A stretch of 64,000 bases of DNA from positions 1 through 64,000 of the forward strand of contig JAAYXB010000011.1 in the NCBI GenBank assembly GCA_012516125.1, in the 5' to 3' direction. The position numbers and the translations under genes are program-made. The notes beneath the pieces were generated by a model that had not been told where the DNA came from, made no database searches, and saw only the letters and a program-made list of their open reading frames with translations. Positions 17,743-27,176 of the stretch are shown one piece after another (the first letter of the stretch is position 1; the number at the start of each line of letters is the position of its first letter). Source of the stretch: Bacillota bacterium (GTDB lineage Bacteria > Bacillota > SHA-98 > UBA4971).

Positions 17743-17972
17743 GTAGGTTCCACTCCTGCTCAAGAGCGTGGATTGGGCCGGCACCGCGGGGGCCCGGACG
17801 GAGGCCCCTCGACCCTGGGGTGGAGCGCCCGGTATGGCGGTCGCCGGACTCTCCGACATGCTCCCATACAGGTCCATTATACCAGGAAGCACACGAGCAG
17901 AGGGATGTCCCTGCGATCGACCATGCCACCACCGCAGCCCAAGGCTCCGTTGCAGACAGAGCCAATCTCGAC

Positions 17973-19946
17973 TCAGATTCGAATCGGCACCCTGTGGCGG
18001 CGGGCGAGGGCGGTGGCGCGCTGCAGAACCTTACATGCGGTGTCAACGACGAGGCGCGCCTCGGGGACACGAAGGACCCAGACCAGGGCCGCGTAGGACA
18101 CGATGCCAACGGCGACCGCCCCGAACAGGCGCACCGCCTGGGCGGGGATGCCGCCGCCAGGCACGCGGGCTTCCAGCGCAGGATACGAGAGTTGCACGAG
18201 CACCCCCATCACAGCCGAGGCGAGCACGACCCGCCAGAGGGAGCTCAGGATGGCCCGTCCGCCGATCCCTGGCGGCGAACCCGTCTCCGTCTGGTCAAGC
18301 TGGGCTGCGGCGAATACAGCCGCACGCTGCCGCGGGGCCGAACCGCCAGAAAGCCCCAGCGTGTCCGCGCCACCAGTCAGGCAGGGTGCATCTACATTCG
18401 GTTGAGCGGGTGATGCCGGGGCTGCCGGGGCTTGCGGTATGGCCACGGATCGCGCTGCGCCTGCAATTGCAGCTTCTGCGGCGCCTGTCTCAGCAACTGC
18501 TGTTGCGGCTTCCACCGAAAGTGTCCCCGTGGGTGACGCGGCGGCCGGCGCCGTCGCGGCTATCATCGGCGTCGTGGCCGTCATCGCTGTCGAGGCCGTC
18601 ATCGCCGCCGGGGCCGTCGTCCCAGGCGCAGCCGTGGTGGCGAGCGTCCTAACGCGCTCGCGCAGCCGCCACAACAGGATCCCGACGCCGAACACGCCTG
18701 CCAGCGAGGTCCCGAGGGCCAGCCCTCCATGTTTGAGCGGTCCGACCAGCAGGAGGTTCGCCACAATGTTTATCCCGACGCTTGCCGCACCGACGATCAT
18801 GGGCGTGGTGGTGTCCTGAAGAGCAAAGAAGGCCCGGTTTGCCATGTCGCGCAGGGTGAACACGCCCACCCCGACGCAGAAGAAAAGCAGCGCCCAGGCG
18901 GTGGCCTCCGTGGCGCGCGCATCAAACGCGCCGCGCTCGAACGCGAGCCTCACTAGCGGCACCCGCAGCACCGCCATCCCTACCGCCACGGGCACGAGAA
19001 TGAAGTTGATCATCTTCGCGGCCTCGGCGAACGCCCTGCCGAAGCGCGCGAAGTCCCGCGCTGCCGCAAAGTCGGCCAGCGTCGGATACATCACCGTGAC
19101 GATGGCAAGCCCGAAGATGCCCGGCACCAACCCCATCAGCCGGTTGCCGTAGTTGAGCGCCGCCACGCTCCCCTCCGCGAGGCTCGAAGCGAGCACGCGA
19201 TCCACCACGAGACCAAGCTGTCCCACGGCTGTGGCCACGAGCACCGGCCCCACGAGCGCGCCGATGCGTCGCAGCCCCGGGTCGCGAAGGTCCAGGACAG
19301 GTTCCCACCTGTACCCCAGCCTGACCAGGGCCGGGACCTGGAAGATGGCCTGCGCCGCCACGGCAGCGACGGTGCCGGCGGCCACGGCACCGATGCCGAA
19401 CATGGGGCCGAGCCCAAGGATGGAGGCGATGAGGACCGCGTTGAAAGCAAGGCTAACCAGGGCCGGGACGGCGAAGTTGCCCTCTGTCTGGAGCATCCCC
19501 GTGAGGATGCCCGAAAGGCCCTGGAACAGAACCATTGGGAACATTACCCGGCTCATGGTCACGGTGAGCGCGTGGACGGGTCCCTGAAAGCCCGGAGCCA
19601 CGAGACGCGCCAGAGGACCGGCGAAGGCCTCGCCCACCGCGACACACCCAAGCGACAGGACAATCGTGGCGTTGATGACTGAGCTGGCCATGCGGAACGC
19701 CGCCTCGCGCCCCCGGTCCTGCCTGACCTGGGAGAACACCGGGATGAATGTGTTCCCAAGGGCCGCCCCGACGGCAGCGAAGACCAGCATCGGTATGGTC
19801 TGGCCCACGAGGTAGGCGTCGGTCGCGTAGGTGGCGCCGAACACGGCGGCGAGCGACGTCTCCCGCGCGAACCCTAGCAGTTTGCTGACGATCGACACGA
19901 AGGCGATGATGCCTGCGGCTTTGAACAAACCGTCACGAGATGCCAA
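17973..19946 (-). CDS. murJ: Lipid II flippase MurJ with a roughly 130-residue insert
   Basis: Polytopic MOP-family membrane protein that flips the peptidoglycan precursor. The N-terminus GIIAFVSIVSKLLGFARETS and helix motifs such as YATDAYLVGQTIPML and GNTFIPVFSQ are typical. Between the eleventh or twelfth helix (GVGILLWRLRER) and the C-terminal helices (WRVVLASAVMGVLVQ) lies a block of about 130 residues rich in A, T, P, G and M that relatives lack; its length would form a long extramembrane loop. TTG 19946 is the likely start, since GGAGGT precedes it by seven bases; an in-frame start at 19973 is the alternative. It is divergent from the DUF151 gene. Confidence 0.92.
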   Translation of the reverse strand: MASRDGLFKAAGIIAFVSIVSKLLGFARETSLAAVFGATYATDAYLVGQTIPMLVFAAVGAALGNTFIPVFSQVRQDRGREAAFRMASSVINATIVLSLGCVAVGEAFAGPLARLVAPGFQGPVHALTVTMSRVMFPMVLFQGLSGILTGMLQTEGNFAVPALVSLAFNAVLIASILGLGPMFGIGAVAAGTVAAVAAQAIFQVPALVRLGYRWEPVLDLRDPGLRRIGALVGPVLVATAVGQLGLVVDRVLASSLAEGSVAALNYGNRLMGLVPGIFGLAIVTVMYPTLADFAAARDFARFGRAFAEAAKMINFILVPVAVGMAVLRVPLVRLAFERGAFDARATEATAWALLFFCVGVGVFTLRDMANRAFFALQDTTTPMIVGAASVGINIVANLLLVGPLKHGGLALGTSLAGVFGVGILLWRLRERVRTLATTAAPGTTAPAAMTASTAMTATTPMIAATAPAAASPTGTLSVEAATAVAETGAAEAAIAGAARSVAIPQAPAAPASPAQPNVDAPCLTGGADTLGLSGGSAPRQRAAVFAAAQLDQTETGSPPGIGGRAILSSLWRVVLASAVMGVLVQLSYPALEARVPGGGIPAQAVRLFGAVAVGIVSYAALVWVLRVPEARLVVDTACKVLQRATALARRHRVPIRI

Positions 19947-20174
19947 GAAGATGACCTCCAGTGCCTTTGCCACGGGCTATCGGGGCCCCGGCCGAGACAC
20001 GCCCGCCCTCCGGCGCCGTTCCCGACTCTCGACAGTTTCGCCGCACGGACCATCTATTCCTCCATGGCCGGAGACATGGAACCCACTTCCACCGTGCGCC
20101 AGAATTTCGCGGGTGAAGGAGGAACAGGTTGTCGCCGTTGTGGTAGAATAGAAGCGTGGAGGAGGGTGATTGCG

Positions 20175-20588
20175 GTGCTGGAAATGAAGGTCCTGAGCGT
20201 TATTGCCGATGTGAGCAGCGGCTTTTCGATGCTGCTTACCGACACGGACCAAAAGGTGATCCTGCCCGTCGGCATCGGACCGTTTGAGGCCCAGTCCATA
20301 GCCCTTGCGGTACAGGGGGAAGAGCCGCCGCGCCCGCTCACGCACGATCTCCTGAAGTCGGTGTGCGACAGTCTTGGCGCAGCCGTGGAGAAGGTCGTCA
20401 TCACCGACGCCAGAGAGGGCGTTTTTTACGCAGAAGTCCATCTGCAACAGGACGGCAAGTCGCTCGTGCTCGACTCACGGCCCAGCGACGCCGTGGCGCT
20501 CGCCGTGCGCTGTGGCTGCCCCATCTACATGTCCCCGAAGCTGGTGGAGTTCACCTACAAGTTTGAGGACATCGTCACCCAGGAGTAG
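20175..20588 (+). CDS. Bifunctional nuclease family (DUF151) protein
   Basis: About 137 residues covering the whole DUF151/BFN domain: MKVLSVIADVSSGFSMLLTD, VILPVGIGPFEAQSIALAVQ, RPLTHDLLKSV and SLVLDSRPSDAVALAVRCGCPIY. GTG 20175 is preceded by GGAGGAGGG; the internal ATG 20184 is another candidate. Members are small cytoplasmic proteins, some with RNase/DNase activity and a wound or stress role in plants; the bacterial role is not well defined. No operon partner is visible. Confidence 0.92.
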   Translation: MLEMKVLSVIADVSSGFSMLLTDTDQKVILPVGIGPFEAQSIALAVQGEEPPRPLTHDLLKSVCDSLGAAVEKVVITDAREGVFYAEVHLQQDGKSLVLDSRPSDAVALAVRCGCPIYMSPKLVEFTYKFEDIVTQE

Positions 20589-21234
20589 CCTTTCGTGTTG
20601 CAGACGCCTTGCACGATGCCCGCGGCTACCTGCGAGGATGTGCCCCGGAACCCGTTACGCCCCCGCTGCCTGCATCGCGAATCAGACGATGCGCTCTATG
20701 CCTTCACGCGCCCGCTGGACCGCTTCGGACCCAAGTTTTCTCGGTGACGACGGGGCTTTGAAGGAATTCCTCGATATCTGTCGAATAATCGTGACTACAA
20801 GTTGAGCTGCCTTATGCTTCCATTGGCTATTGCCTACTCACGTCGCGCTGTGCATCAGTACGCGCCTACCTGCCTGGGTGCCTGCCACCACAGACCCTTC
20901 GCCGCCCTGATGTGGAAAGCACAAACGCTACCGCTGTAACACAGCGCCGTGCACACCGCCACCTCACCCGACCATGTGTCCGACAGCTCTCAAAGGTGCG
21001 CTCAGTGTCTGAGGCCCCAGCGCTTTTCTTCGCTTTTCTTAAGGTTTAGGCCTCCCGCAACCCCTGGGGCCCCATGCCATAGTCGCCTGAACGGGTTCCA
21101 GGTTTCCCTGGCCCAACAGCCAATGCATTGTTTCAGCAACAGTCATTGCCAGCCCATTACACAAGCATTCGCCGGGCCCCAGTCTTCGTTGCAGCTCCAA
21201 CGGGCATTACATACGCACCTGGAGGACGAGCTGG
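20589..21234. other. Intergenic stretch, nothing recognised
   Basis: About 650 bp between the DUF151 gene and the HD-GYP remnant. I see no domain-bearing frame, RNA motif or R1-R3 repeat in it. Confidence 0.5.
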
Positions 21235-21609
21235 ATGCTGGACCGACTCATCGCGGAGCCATGTTCACACAAACCACTGGACGCTTCCCGCCAAAAAGCG
21301 CTGCTCCTCGCAGCAGCTGCCCTCGTCGAGATGCGCGACCCAGTCACGGCAGGGCACTCCGCCAGGGTAGGCAACCTCAGCGCCATCATCGCCCGCGAGT
21401 TGGGGCTGATCCCTGATATCCAGAGCGCCCTCCGCCTTGCCGGGCTGGTCCACGATATCGGGAAGAATCCTGAGCGTTATGCCCGGGGCGACCCGGTGCC
21501 TGGCGGCCTCGTAACGATATGTGTGTGCACTGACAGGGCCGGCGGCGCGGCACGCCGCGCCGAACCGACGGCCGGGCGGGCTACTAAACCCGCTCCCCAG
21601 GTCTTCTGA
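21235..21609 (+). pseudogene. HD-GYP domain remnant
   Basis: Residues about 20-76 match the start of an HD-GYP (c-di-GMP phosphodiesterase type) domain: ALVEMRDPVTAGHSARVGNL, then ALRLAGLVHDIGKN with the metal-binding HD. The homology ends immediately after HDIGK, exactly where the GYP half should follow. The remaining 48 residues are arginine- and alanine-rich with no family features. The gene therefore lost most of its domain by a deletion or frameshift, and an active enzyme is unlikely. Confidence 0.75.
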
Positions 21610-21657
21610 AACTACCGGACCCTCCTGACGGACGCCCCGCCTGACATCCTGCACTGC

Positions 21658-22953
21658 TCACCGGCTCGCCTGCGCCAGCCTTTCCTTGATCCCTTGCACG
21701 TACCAGTAGTAGACCATGATCTGCAGCAGCACGCCTACGAGCGTGCGATGGCCGCGGCGCTGGAGTCGGTCCAGGAGGCGGGCAGCGCCGGGGCGGTCGG
21801 GCCAGCCGCCGGCCGCAAGAAGCCAGACAAGCCAGAAGAATGGCGGTACAATCATGGTGGTCATGCGGACGCCGAAGGTAGGATGCTTCTTGAGGTAGAG
21901 GACGGCCATGTGGCCGCGCTCAATCTCCCGACGCCTGATGGCCGGGAGGTTCGCGACGCGGAACTCGTGTTTGAGGTGATAGCCGGTGGGCGCTTCAGAC
22001 CGCACGACCCGCAGCCCCAGCTTCTTCAGCCTCTTGCCGAGCTCCAGGTCCTCCCAGCCATATTCGGTGAAGTCCTCGTCAAAAAGGCCCGCCCGGACGA
22101 CCCAGCGGCGGGCGATGGAAGCGTTGCCGCTGGCGAAAAATGCCATGGAGATGTCTGAAACTTTTCGAGGCTCGGCTGTGGGGTTGTCCAGGTTCGTCGT
22201 GTAGATGACCCGCCCGTGCACTATGACCTTGCTGCTGTCCAGAGTGCCTGCCAAATCATCGCCGTCATGGCCGGCTCTCGTCGACGTCGCACCTCGCACA
22301 CCCGGCACACCGGGCACGCCCGGCACGCCCAGCACACCAGGCACACCAGGCATACCCCGCACGCCCAGGCCCTCCTCCGGCCGCCAGCCTTCCCGAAGAG
22401 CCTCATTGATGTGCGCCTTTACGTGGGCCTCCACGAAGTTTGCGCGCGTCACAATATCACTGTCCAGGAAAATGAGCAGGACACCCCTGGCGGCTCTGAT
22501 GCCCTCGTTCCGGGCCGCGGCTGCGCTGGTATGGGCGCGGTAACGGTACACGAGCGGGCAGGCAGCCGTGCCGGCGGCTTCATGGACCTCGCCGATTGCG
22601 CCGGCCGCCGGAGCCCGTCCATGCCACTGCCGGATGAGATGCTCCACCATGTCCCGCGTCCCGTCGGTAGAACCGTCGTCGACCACAACGATCTCGTAAC
22701 GATCAGCAGGGAACGTCTGGTCGAGAAGCGCACGCAGGCATTTCTCCAGGATTGCCTTGCGGTTGTAAGTCGGGACTATTACGCTCACTACCGGGTTCCC
22801 ACTGCGATTCTGGTTCCGGCTATGGTTCCGGCCCCGCCCCCGGCCCTGGTTCTGATTATGGCCTTGCGTTTGGCTCTGGCCCCGGTTCCCGCTCCGGCCC
22901 TGGCTTTCGGCCCGGCCTTGGTTTGGGTTCTGACCATGGTTCTGCCTTGCCAT
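21658..22953 (-). CDS. Family 2 glycosyltransferase with NQGR-rich N-terminus and collagen-like insert
   Basis: Membrane-associated GT-A glycosyltransferase. The catalytic core starts VVSVIVPTYNRKAILEKC, with VVVDDGSTDGT, the DxD-like motif LIFLDSDIV and the acceptor-site acidic pair in YGWEDLELGKRL; C-terminal helices (MTTMIVPPFFWLVWLLAAGG) anchor it. The first about 52 residues are a low-complexity Asn/Gln/Gly/Arg region. A second insert near residues 203-222 reads as collagen-like Gly-x-Pro/Val triplets (GMPGVPGVLGVPGVPG). ATG 22953 has an AAGGA site. The neighbouring O-antigen ligase upstream on the same strand suggests cell-surface polysaccharide synthesis; the sugar is unknown. Confidence 0.9.
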   Translation of the reverse strand: MARQNHGQNPNQGRAESQGRSGNRGQSQTQGHNQNQGRGRGRNHSRNQNRSGNPVVSVIVPTYNRKAILEKCLRALLDQTFPADRYEIVVVDDGSTDGTRDMVEHLIRQWHGRAPAAGAIGEVHEAAGTAACPLVYRYRAHTSAAAARNEGIRAARGVLLIFLDSDIVTRANFVEAHVKAHINEALREGWRPEEGLGVRGMPGVPGVLGVPGVPGVPGVRGATSTRAGHDGDDLAGTLDSSKVIVHGRVIYTTNLDNPTAEPRKVSDISMAFFASGNASIARRWVVRAGLFDEDFTEYGWEDLELGKRLKKLGLRVVRSEAPTGYHLKHEFRVANLPAIRRREIERGHMAVLYLKKHPTFGVRMTTMIVPPFFWLVWLLAAGGWPDRPGAARLLDRLQRRGHRTLVGVLLQIMVYYWYVQGIKERLAQASR

Positions 22954-23089
22954 ACGTCCTTTTCCCCCGACCTATTCTCCCTGCGCCGCGAGCTCACTGC
23001 ACCGATGGCGCATCGCAACCTCAGGCGCTTCGCCGCCCGGTCACGTCGTTTGTGCCGGCGGCACCGGGCCGGAGCGAAAGTCCCCTTTC

Positions 23090-24505
23090 TCAGGAGCCTG
23101 AGCGTCCTCCGCATTCCCGAGGCTGATCCGGCACGTGCTCGCCAAGGTAGGTGAGGACACCGTAGACGATGAAGAAAAGAGGAAGCATGTTCCCGGAGTA
23201 TATGGTAAGGTCGAACTGAAGGTGTGCCAGGAGCGTAGCGAACGCAGCCAGCGCAACCCCGGACGCGCCGCGAACCCGTCCCGCGGCCTCTCTGCTGGCC
23301 TGTTCCGCAGCCCCTCCGTCAGCCTGTGCCGCGGCTCTCCCGCCGGCCTGTTCCGTGGCCCCTTCGGGGGCGGGAGGCAGCCAGCGAGCCCGCCGGGTCC
23401 GAAAAAGCCCACAGGCCTTCGCGCCGTTCGCGATGCCCAGGACAATGACGCCGAGAAACAAAGCAAGCCCGGGTATCCCGGTCGACGCGCCGAACTCCAT
23501 GAAGATGTTGTGTGCCGTGGACATCACCTCGTGGCTGCGCTCTTCGGGATGCGGATAGCTCAAGTATACCTCGTGGAAGTTGTTTACTCCCACGCCCAGG
23601 ATCGGATGGTCTCTCATCATATGGACGGCTGTGCGCCAGATCTCGAAGCGATCGCTGTTGGCGGACGGCTTCACTATGCTCGCGTATCGCGCCAAGAGGG
23701 GCGGGTATACATAGGTGCACGTGACAAAGACAACAAAGAGGCCCAGAAGGGCAAGGACAAGCGCCTTCCCTGAGCGGGAGCGCAGACTGGTCACGAGAAG
23801 GACCGCCAGGCCCACGCCCAATGCTACCAGGGCCCCTCGCGATTGTGTCGCCCCCAATGCCGCCCCCATTACCGCGACCATGATGGTCAAGGCTATCCTC
23901 TCCCAGCGCCTCGCAAAGCCGATGCACCCCAGTGCGACAACTATCGCAACGGCGAACACGGTCCCCGCCAGATTACAGCCCCCGGATAGTAGCTCCGCGC
24001 GTGGCAATCCCCCGCGCCCCGCCAAATACAGGCCGAATGCGGTCAGTCCATATACGGCACCGAGGGTGCTGGACACAAGGAAGCTCCGGATCAGGCGTCC
24101 ACCCAGCTCAGTACGGTCTGCCATCACCCTATTCACCGCTCCAAGAGTCACCCAGACACTCAGGGCCATCCCCACTGTGCCGCCCCAGGCATCGAAGCGG
24201 CTGACGGCCGATACTCCCGACACCATCATCCAGGCACCCAGTGCGAGGAGGGCGATGGTGGAGCGCGTGGCACGGACGGCTCGCGCGCTGGGATCGACGG
24301 CAAGTCGGTACAGTTGGTAAACAAGGAGCACGAGCTGTGCGCTGAGGCTGTGGCCGAGACCCAGCCCTATGGCGCCAGCGTAAAAGGCCAGCCGTTCGAT
24401 CCTGGAAACCCTGGAGCGCGACGCCGCCTCGTATCCCTTCAGGGAACGCGGCCCCCGGAGAATCATATTCCCGTCTGCTAACGTAACTATCTCAGTGTCT
24501 GACAA
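23090..24505 (-). CDS. O-antigen ligase/polymerase family membrane protein
   Basis: Polytopic protein with about 10-12 hydrophobic segments and the Wzy_C (WaaL/Wzy) signature: WRTAVHMMRDHPILGVGVNN followed by STAHNIFMEFGASTGIPGLA. WaaL members join O-antigen to lipid A-core, whereas Wzy members polymerise repeat units; sequence alone does not separate them. A 50-residue Ala/Glu/Gln/Gly-rich loop (around TEQAGGRAAAQADGG) interrupts the last cytoplasmic part. The likely start is TTG 24505, after GGAAGGAAGG; the open frame continues upstream without homology. The downstream glycosyltransferase is co-directional. Presence fits an LPS-bearing cell. Confidence 0.87.
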   Translation of the reverse strand: MSDTEIVTLADGNMILRGPRSLKGYEAASRSRVSRIERLAFYAGAIGLGLGHSLSAQLVLLVYQLYRLAVDPSARAVRATRSTIALLALGAWMMVSGVSAVSRFDAWGGTVGMALSVWVTLGAVNRVMADRTELGGRLIRSFLVSSTLGAVYGLTAFGLYLAGRGGLPRAELLSGGCNLAGTVFAVAIVVALGCIGFARRWERIALTIMVAVMGAALGATQSRGALVALGVGLAVLLVTSLRSRSGKALVLALLGLFVVFVTCTYVYPPLLARYASIVKPSANSDRFEIWRTAVHMMRDHPILGVGVNNFHEVYLSYPHPEERSHEVMSTAHNIFMEFGASTGIPGLALFLGVIVLGIANGAKACGLFRTRRARWLPPAPEGATEQAGGRAAAQADGGAAEQASREAAGRVRGASGVALAAFATLLAHLQFDLTIYSGNMLPLFFIVYGVLTYLGEHVPDQPRECGGRSGS

Positions 24506-24934
24506 CCCGGTGGTCCTTCCTTCCCCGCAGCACAGTATCCCCTCTATCCCGATGCCAGTGGCCGCCCCAGGGCGTTGCGCGATCCTGGGCCGTCCTGACG
24601 TGGCAATCCCCTCGCTCCCCCCGCAAGCCCGTCGGTTCCCGTGCCCCGGCGCTCTCATAGCCCCAGGGTCATACGGAAGCGAAACGAGGGCACACGCGGC
24701 CCAAAGTCCGGCAATCCACGTGCAGGGCACTCGCCATGCGCGTCTGTGCTGGTAAGTGTATTCTAGCTGGAAGACAGGAATCCTTCCGCGCAACCTCTCC
24801 GGCGACTCAGATGGACTCATTTTCCCCTTTCACTTTCGCGATTCGCAGGAATCACGGCAGGTCTGGCGAAAACCCATTTGCGTGTAGACCGAACATGGAT
24901 CGCGATTCTGGCCGAAAGGAGCAAGGTGACGGAC

Positions 24935-25588
24935 ATGCGTACTGGTAGGGTGGTCTGGTGCGTAGCGCTGATCCTTGGCGTATGCCTCGCATTGAGCAGC
25001 GGCGTCGCCAACGCTGGTTGGGCTTTCGAGGTGGCAGGCGGCTCGTCAGTTCACGCGCCGCTCCCGATATCGATCTCTCAGGAGGGATATCCAACCATAG
25101 AGCTAAGGCCGTCCTGGGAGACACACCCCTTTGAGGAGGCACCATACTACTCGTGGCGGGTGGGCAAATGGCGGGGAGATGCGGCGTGGGAATTCGAGCT
25201 CATCCACGACAAGATGATCATGGGCAATCCCACCGCAGAAGTGTCGCACTTCGAGGTATCCCACGGTTACAACTACCTCTTGGTGAACAGGGCGAGACGT
25301 CAGAATGCAAGGACGTTCCGCCTCGGCGCGGGTCTTATCCTCTCCCATCCTGAGACGACCGTGAGAGGCCGCCCCCACGGGGACTTCGACTTTCTGCAGG
25401 GTTTCTACCTATCAGGCGTCGCAGCCCAGGCCGCCGTCCAACACAGCGTCAATCTCCGCGGCCCCTTCTATTGTTTTGCGGAGGCAAAGGTCACCGGTGC
25501 CTGGGCGCGAGTGCCGGTGGCCGACGGCAACGCTGATGTCCCGGCCCTGGCCCTCCACGGGCTGCTGGGCATTGGGTATCGGTGGTGA
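24935..25588 (+). CDS. Putative small outer-membrane beta-barrel protein
   Basis: 217 residues with a clear Sec signal peptide (VVWCVALILGVCLALSSGVANAG). The mature part is made of alternating aromatic and hydrophobic strands (AAWEFELIHD, GYNYLLVNRA, FRLGAGLILS) and ends in ...GLLGIGYRW, a terminal aromatic typical of outer-membrane barrels. ATG 24935 has an AAGGTGACGG-type site. I do not recognise the family. Two histidines (FELIHDKM and VSHFEVSHGYN) are conspicuous, and a lipid-modifying barrel enzyme is possible but unproven. It is divergent from the O-antigen ligase gene and followed by a glycosyltransferase on the same strand. Confidence 0.7.
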   Translation: MRTGRVVWCVALILGVCLALSSGVANAGWAFEVAGGSSVHAPLPISISQEGYPTIELRPSWETHPFEEAPYYSWRVGKWRGDAAWEFELIHDKMIMGNPTAEVSHFEVSHGYNYLLVNRARRQNARTFRLGAGLILSHPETTVRGRPHGDFDFLQGFYLSGVAAQAAVQHSVNLRGPFYCFAEAKVTGAWARVPVADGNADVPALALHGLLGIGYRW

Positions 25589-25871
25589 ACCGGGGAGGGC
25601 GGCGGGCCGGTTGCCCTCGCGGGACAGGCCTCCATCGCCTCAATAGCAACAGCAGGTAGGCATTCCCAGTCGCCCAGTGGCGAGCTCACTGGTAGAATGC
25701 TGGGGGGCAGGGGAAACGGCGGGGCGAACGCGCCTGGGTGCTCGTGTGCTCGTGTGCTCGTGCGGACGAAGCACCCCCTCATTGGAACGTCAAGGTGAGC
25801 TACAGGGAGACGGAGGCCGCAAGGCCGCCCCGAACCGAGGAAGCCCCCCATTGCGACTCGAAGCAGTCCGG

Positions 25872-27011
25872 ATGAAGCGGCTGACCCGTGACAGGAGTAT
25901 GGAAACCCACATGTTGGAGAGTATGGAGAGTCCCAGGACATCACAGGGAAACTCTGACCTCAGGGCGACCCCCCGTGAGCCCGTGAGCACGGGCGCTTCG
26001 CCAAGTGGCGGCCCAGGGCGTCCCGCCGGCCTGGATAGAGTCTCAAGGAACAAAGCAGGCCCAGAGGACATCGGGGGTCCCACGAATACCGCGGGGATTG
26101 CCCGTCTCGCATTCGTGGTGCTCACCTTCAATACCCGCGATCTGTTGCGCAACTGCCTCGTCAGCGTGTCAGAGGAATGCGCATCCCTGGCAAACTCCAT
26201 CCCGAGCAGGGTCATCGTGGTGGACAACGCGTCCTCTGATGGAACCGCAGAAATGGTCCGCGATGAGTTTCCTGCGGTGCATCTCATGGTGAACTCTGAA
26301 AACCTCGGTCCCGCAAAGGGCTTCAACCTCGGGATCGCAAAGGCTCTCGAGGACTCAGATCCTGTCGTGGTCATGAACAGCGATGTCGTAATCTTGCCCG
26401 GGACGGTGGAGACCATGCTGGCGTTCCTTGCCGCCCACCCGGAGGTTGATGGGGTCTCCGGGCCGCTCCTCAACCCCGACATGACCCGTCAGGTAACGAG
26501 GGCTCACATCGTACGCCTCCTCCCAGTCAATAGGGCGAAACCTTTCCGCGAGGACTTCCCGGGCACTACGTTCGCCATGATACGAGCGAGGGCGTTCCGC
26601 AAGGTGGGAGGGTATGACGAGAATTATTACTTCTACAATGAGGACCTCGACTGGGCCACGAGAGCAAAGCGCGCCGCATGCGTGTTCTATCATGTGCCGC
26701 GCGCGGTCGTCATCCACTTTGGCGGACAGGGTCGGAAACAGAACATTTCACGTATCGTGGCCGAGTTATATAGGAGCAATATCTACTACTACAGCCGCCA
26801 TTACCCTCGCCTTGCCTGGCTTGCGCTCATCCTCCTTCGCCTCGAGATCTCCTGGAAGATCCGCAATCTGCGCCAAGAACTCTCGCGCACCCGGGATCGG
26901 GCGGCGCGGAGCAGAATTGGCGAATCCATAGCCATCTACCTTGAGGCCAGGAGAAGAATGGAGGAGGAATACGTGAGGCGTATCCGTCCGCAGATTCCGA
27001 TGTTCGCGTAG
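25872..27011 (+). CDS. Family 2 glycosyltransferase (rhamnosyltransferase-like)
   Basis: GT-A fold enzyme. After a polar N-terminal leader of about 65 residues the domain begins RLAFVVLTFNTRDLLRNCLV, with IVVDNASSDGTAEMV, the nucleotide-sugar motif VVVMNSDVVI and the late acidic motif YFYNEDLDWATRAK. The C-terminal part, LARLRQELSRTRD-like and basic, has one weak hydrophobic segment. It resembles the WcaA/RfbN-type transferases of O-antigen and cell-wall polysaccharide loci. The start is uncertain: ATG 25872, 25899 and 25914 are all in frame and none has a strong ribosome site. Acceptor and donor are unknown. Confidence 0.86.
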   Translation: MKRLTRDRSMETHMLESMESPRTSQGNSDLRATPREPVSTGASPSGGPGRPAGLDRVSRNKAGPEDIGGPTNTAGIARLAFVVLTFNTRDLLRNCLVSVSEECASLANSIPSRVIVVDNASSDGTAEMVRDEFPAVHLMVNSENLGPAKGFNLGIAKALEDSDPVVVMNSDVVILPGTVETMLAFLAAHPEVDGVSGPLLNPDMTRQVTRAHIVRLLPVNRAKPFREDFPGTTFAMIRARAFRKVGGYDENYYFYNEDLDWATRAKRAACVFYHVPRAVVIHFGGQGRKQNISRIVAELYRSNIYYYSRHYPRLAWLALILLRLEISWKIRNLRQELSRTRDRAARSRIGESIAIYLEARRRMEEEYVRRIRPQIPMFA

Positions 27012-27176
27012 GATTTAGCACCCCGAAGGCCGCATCTCGTGGGGACTCCGACATCCGCGTTGCTCGCGGCTGCTCGCACCTGCGCGGTTGCAGGACGCCG
27101 GACTGAAAAGCTGACGGAGCTTATCAAACGCGGTACCAACCGCGCACGGTTCGTAGGTTCGTAGACTGCGATGATA

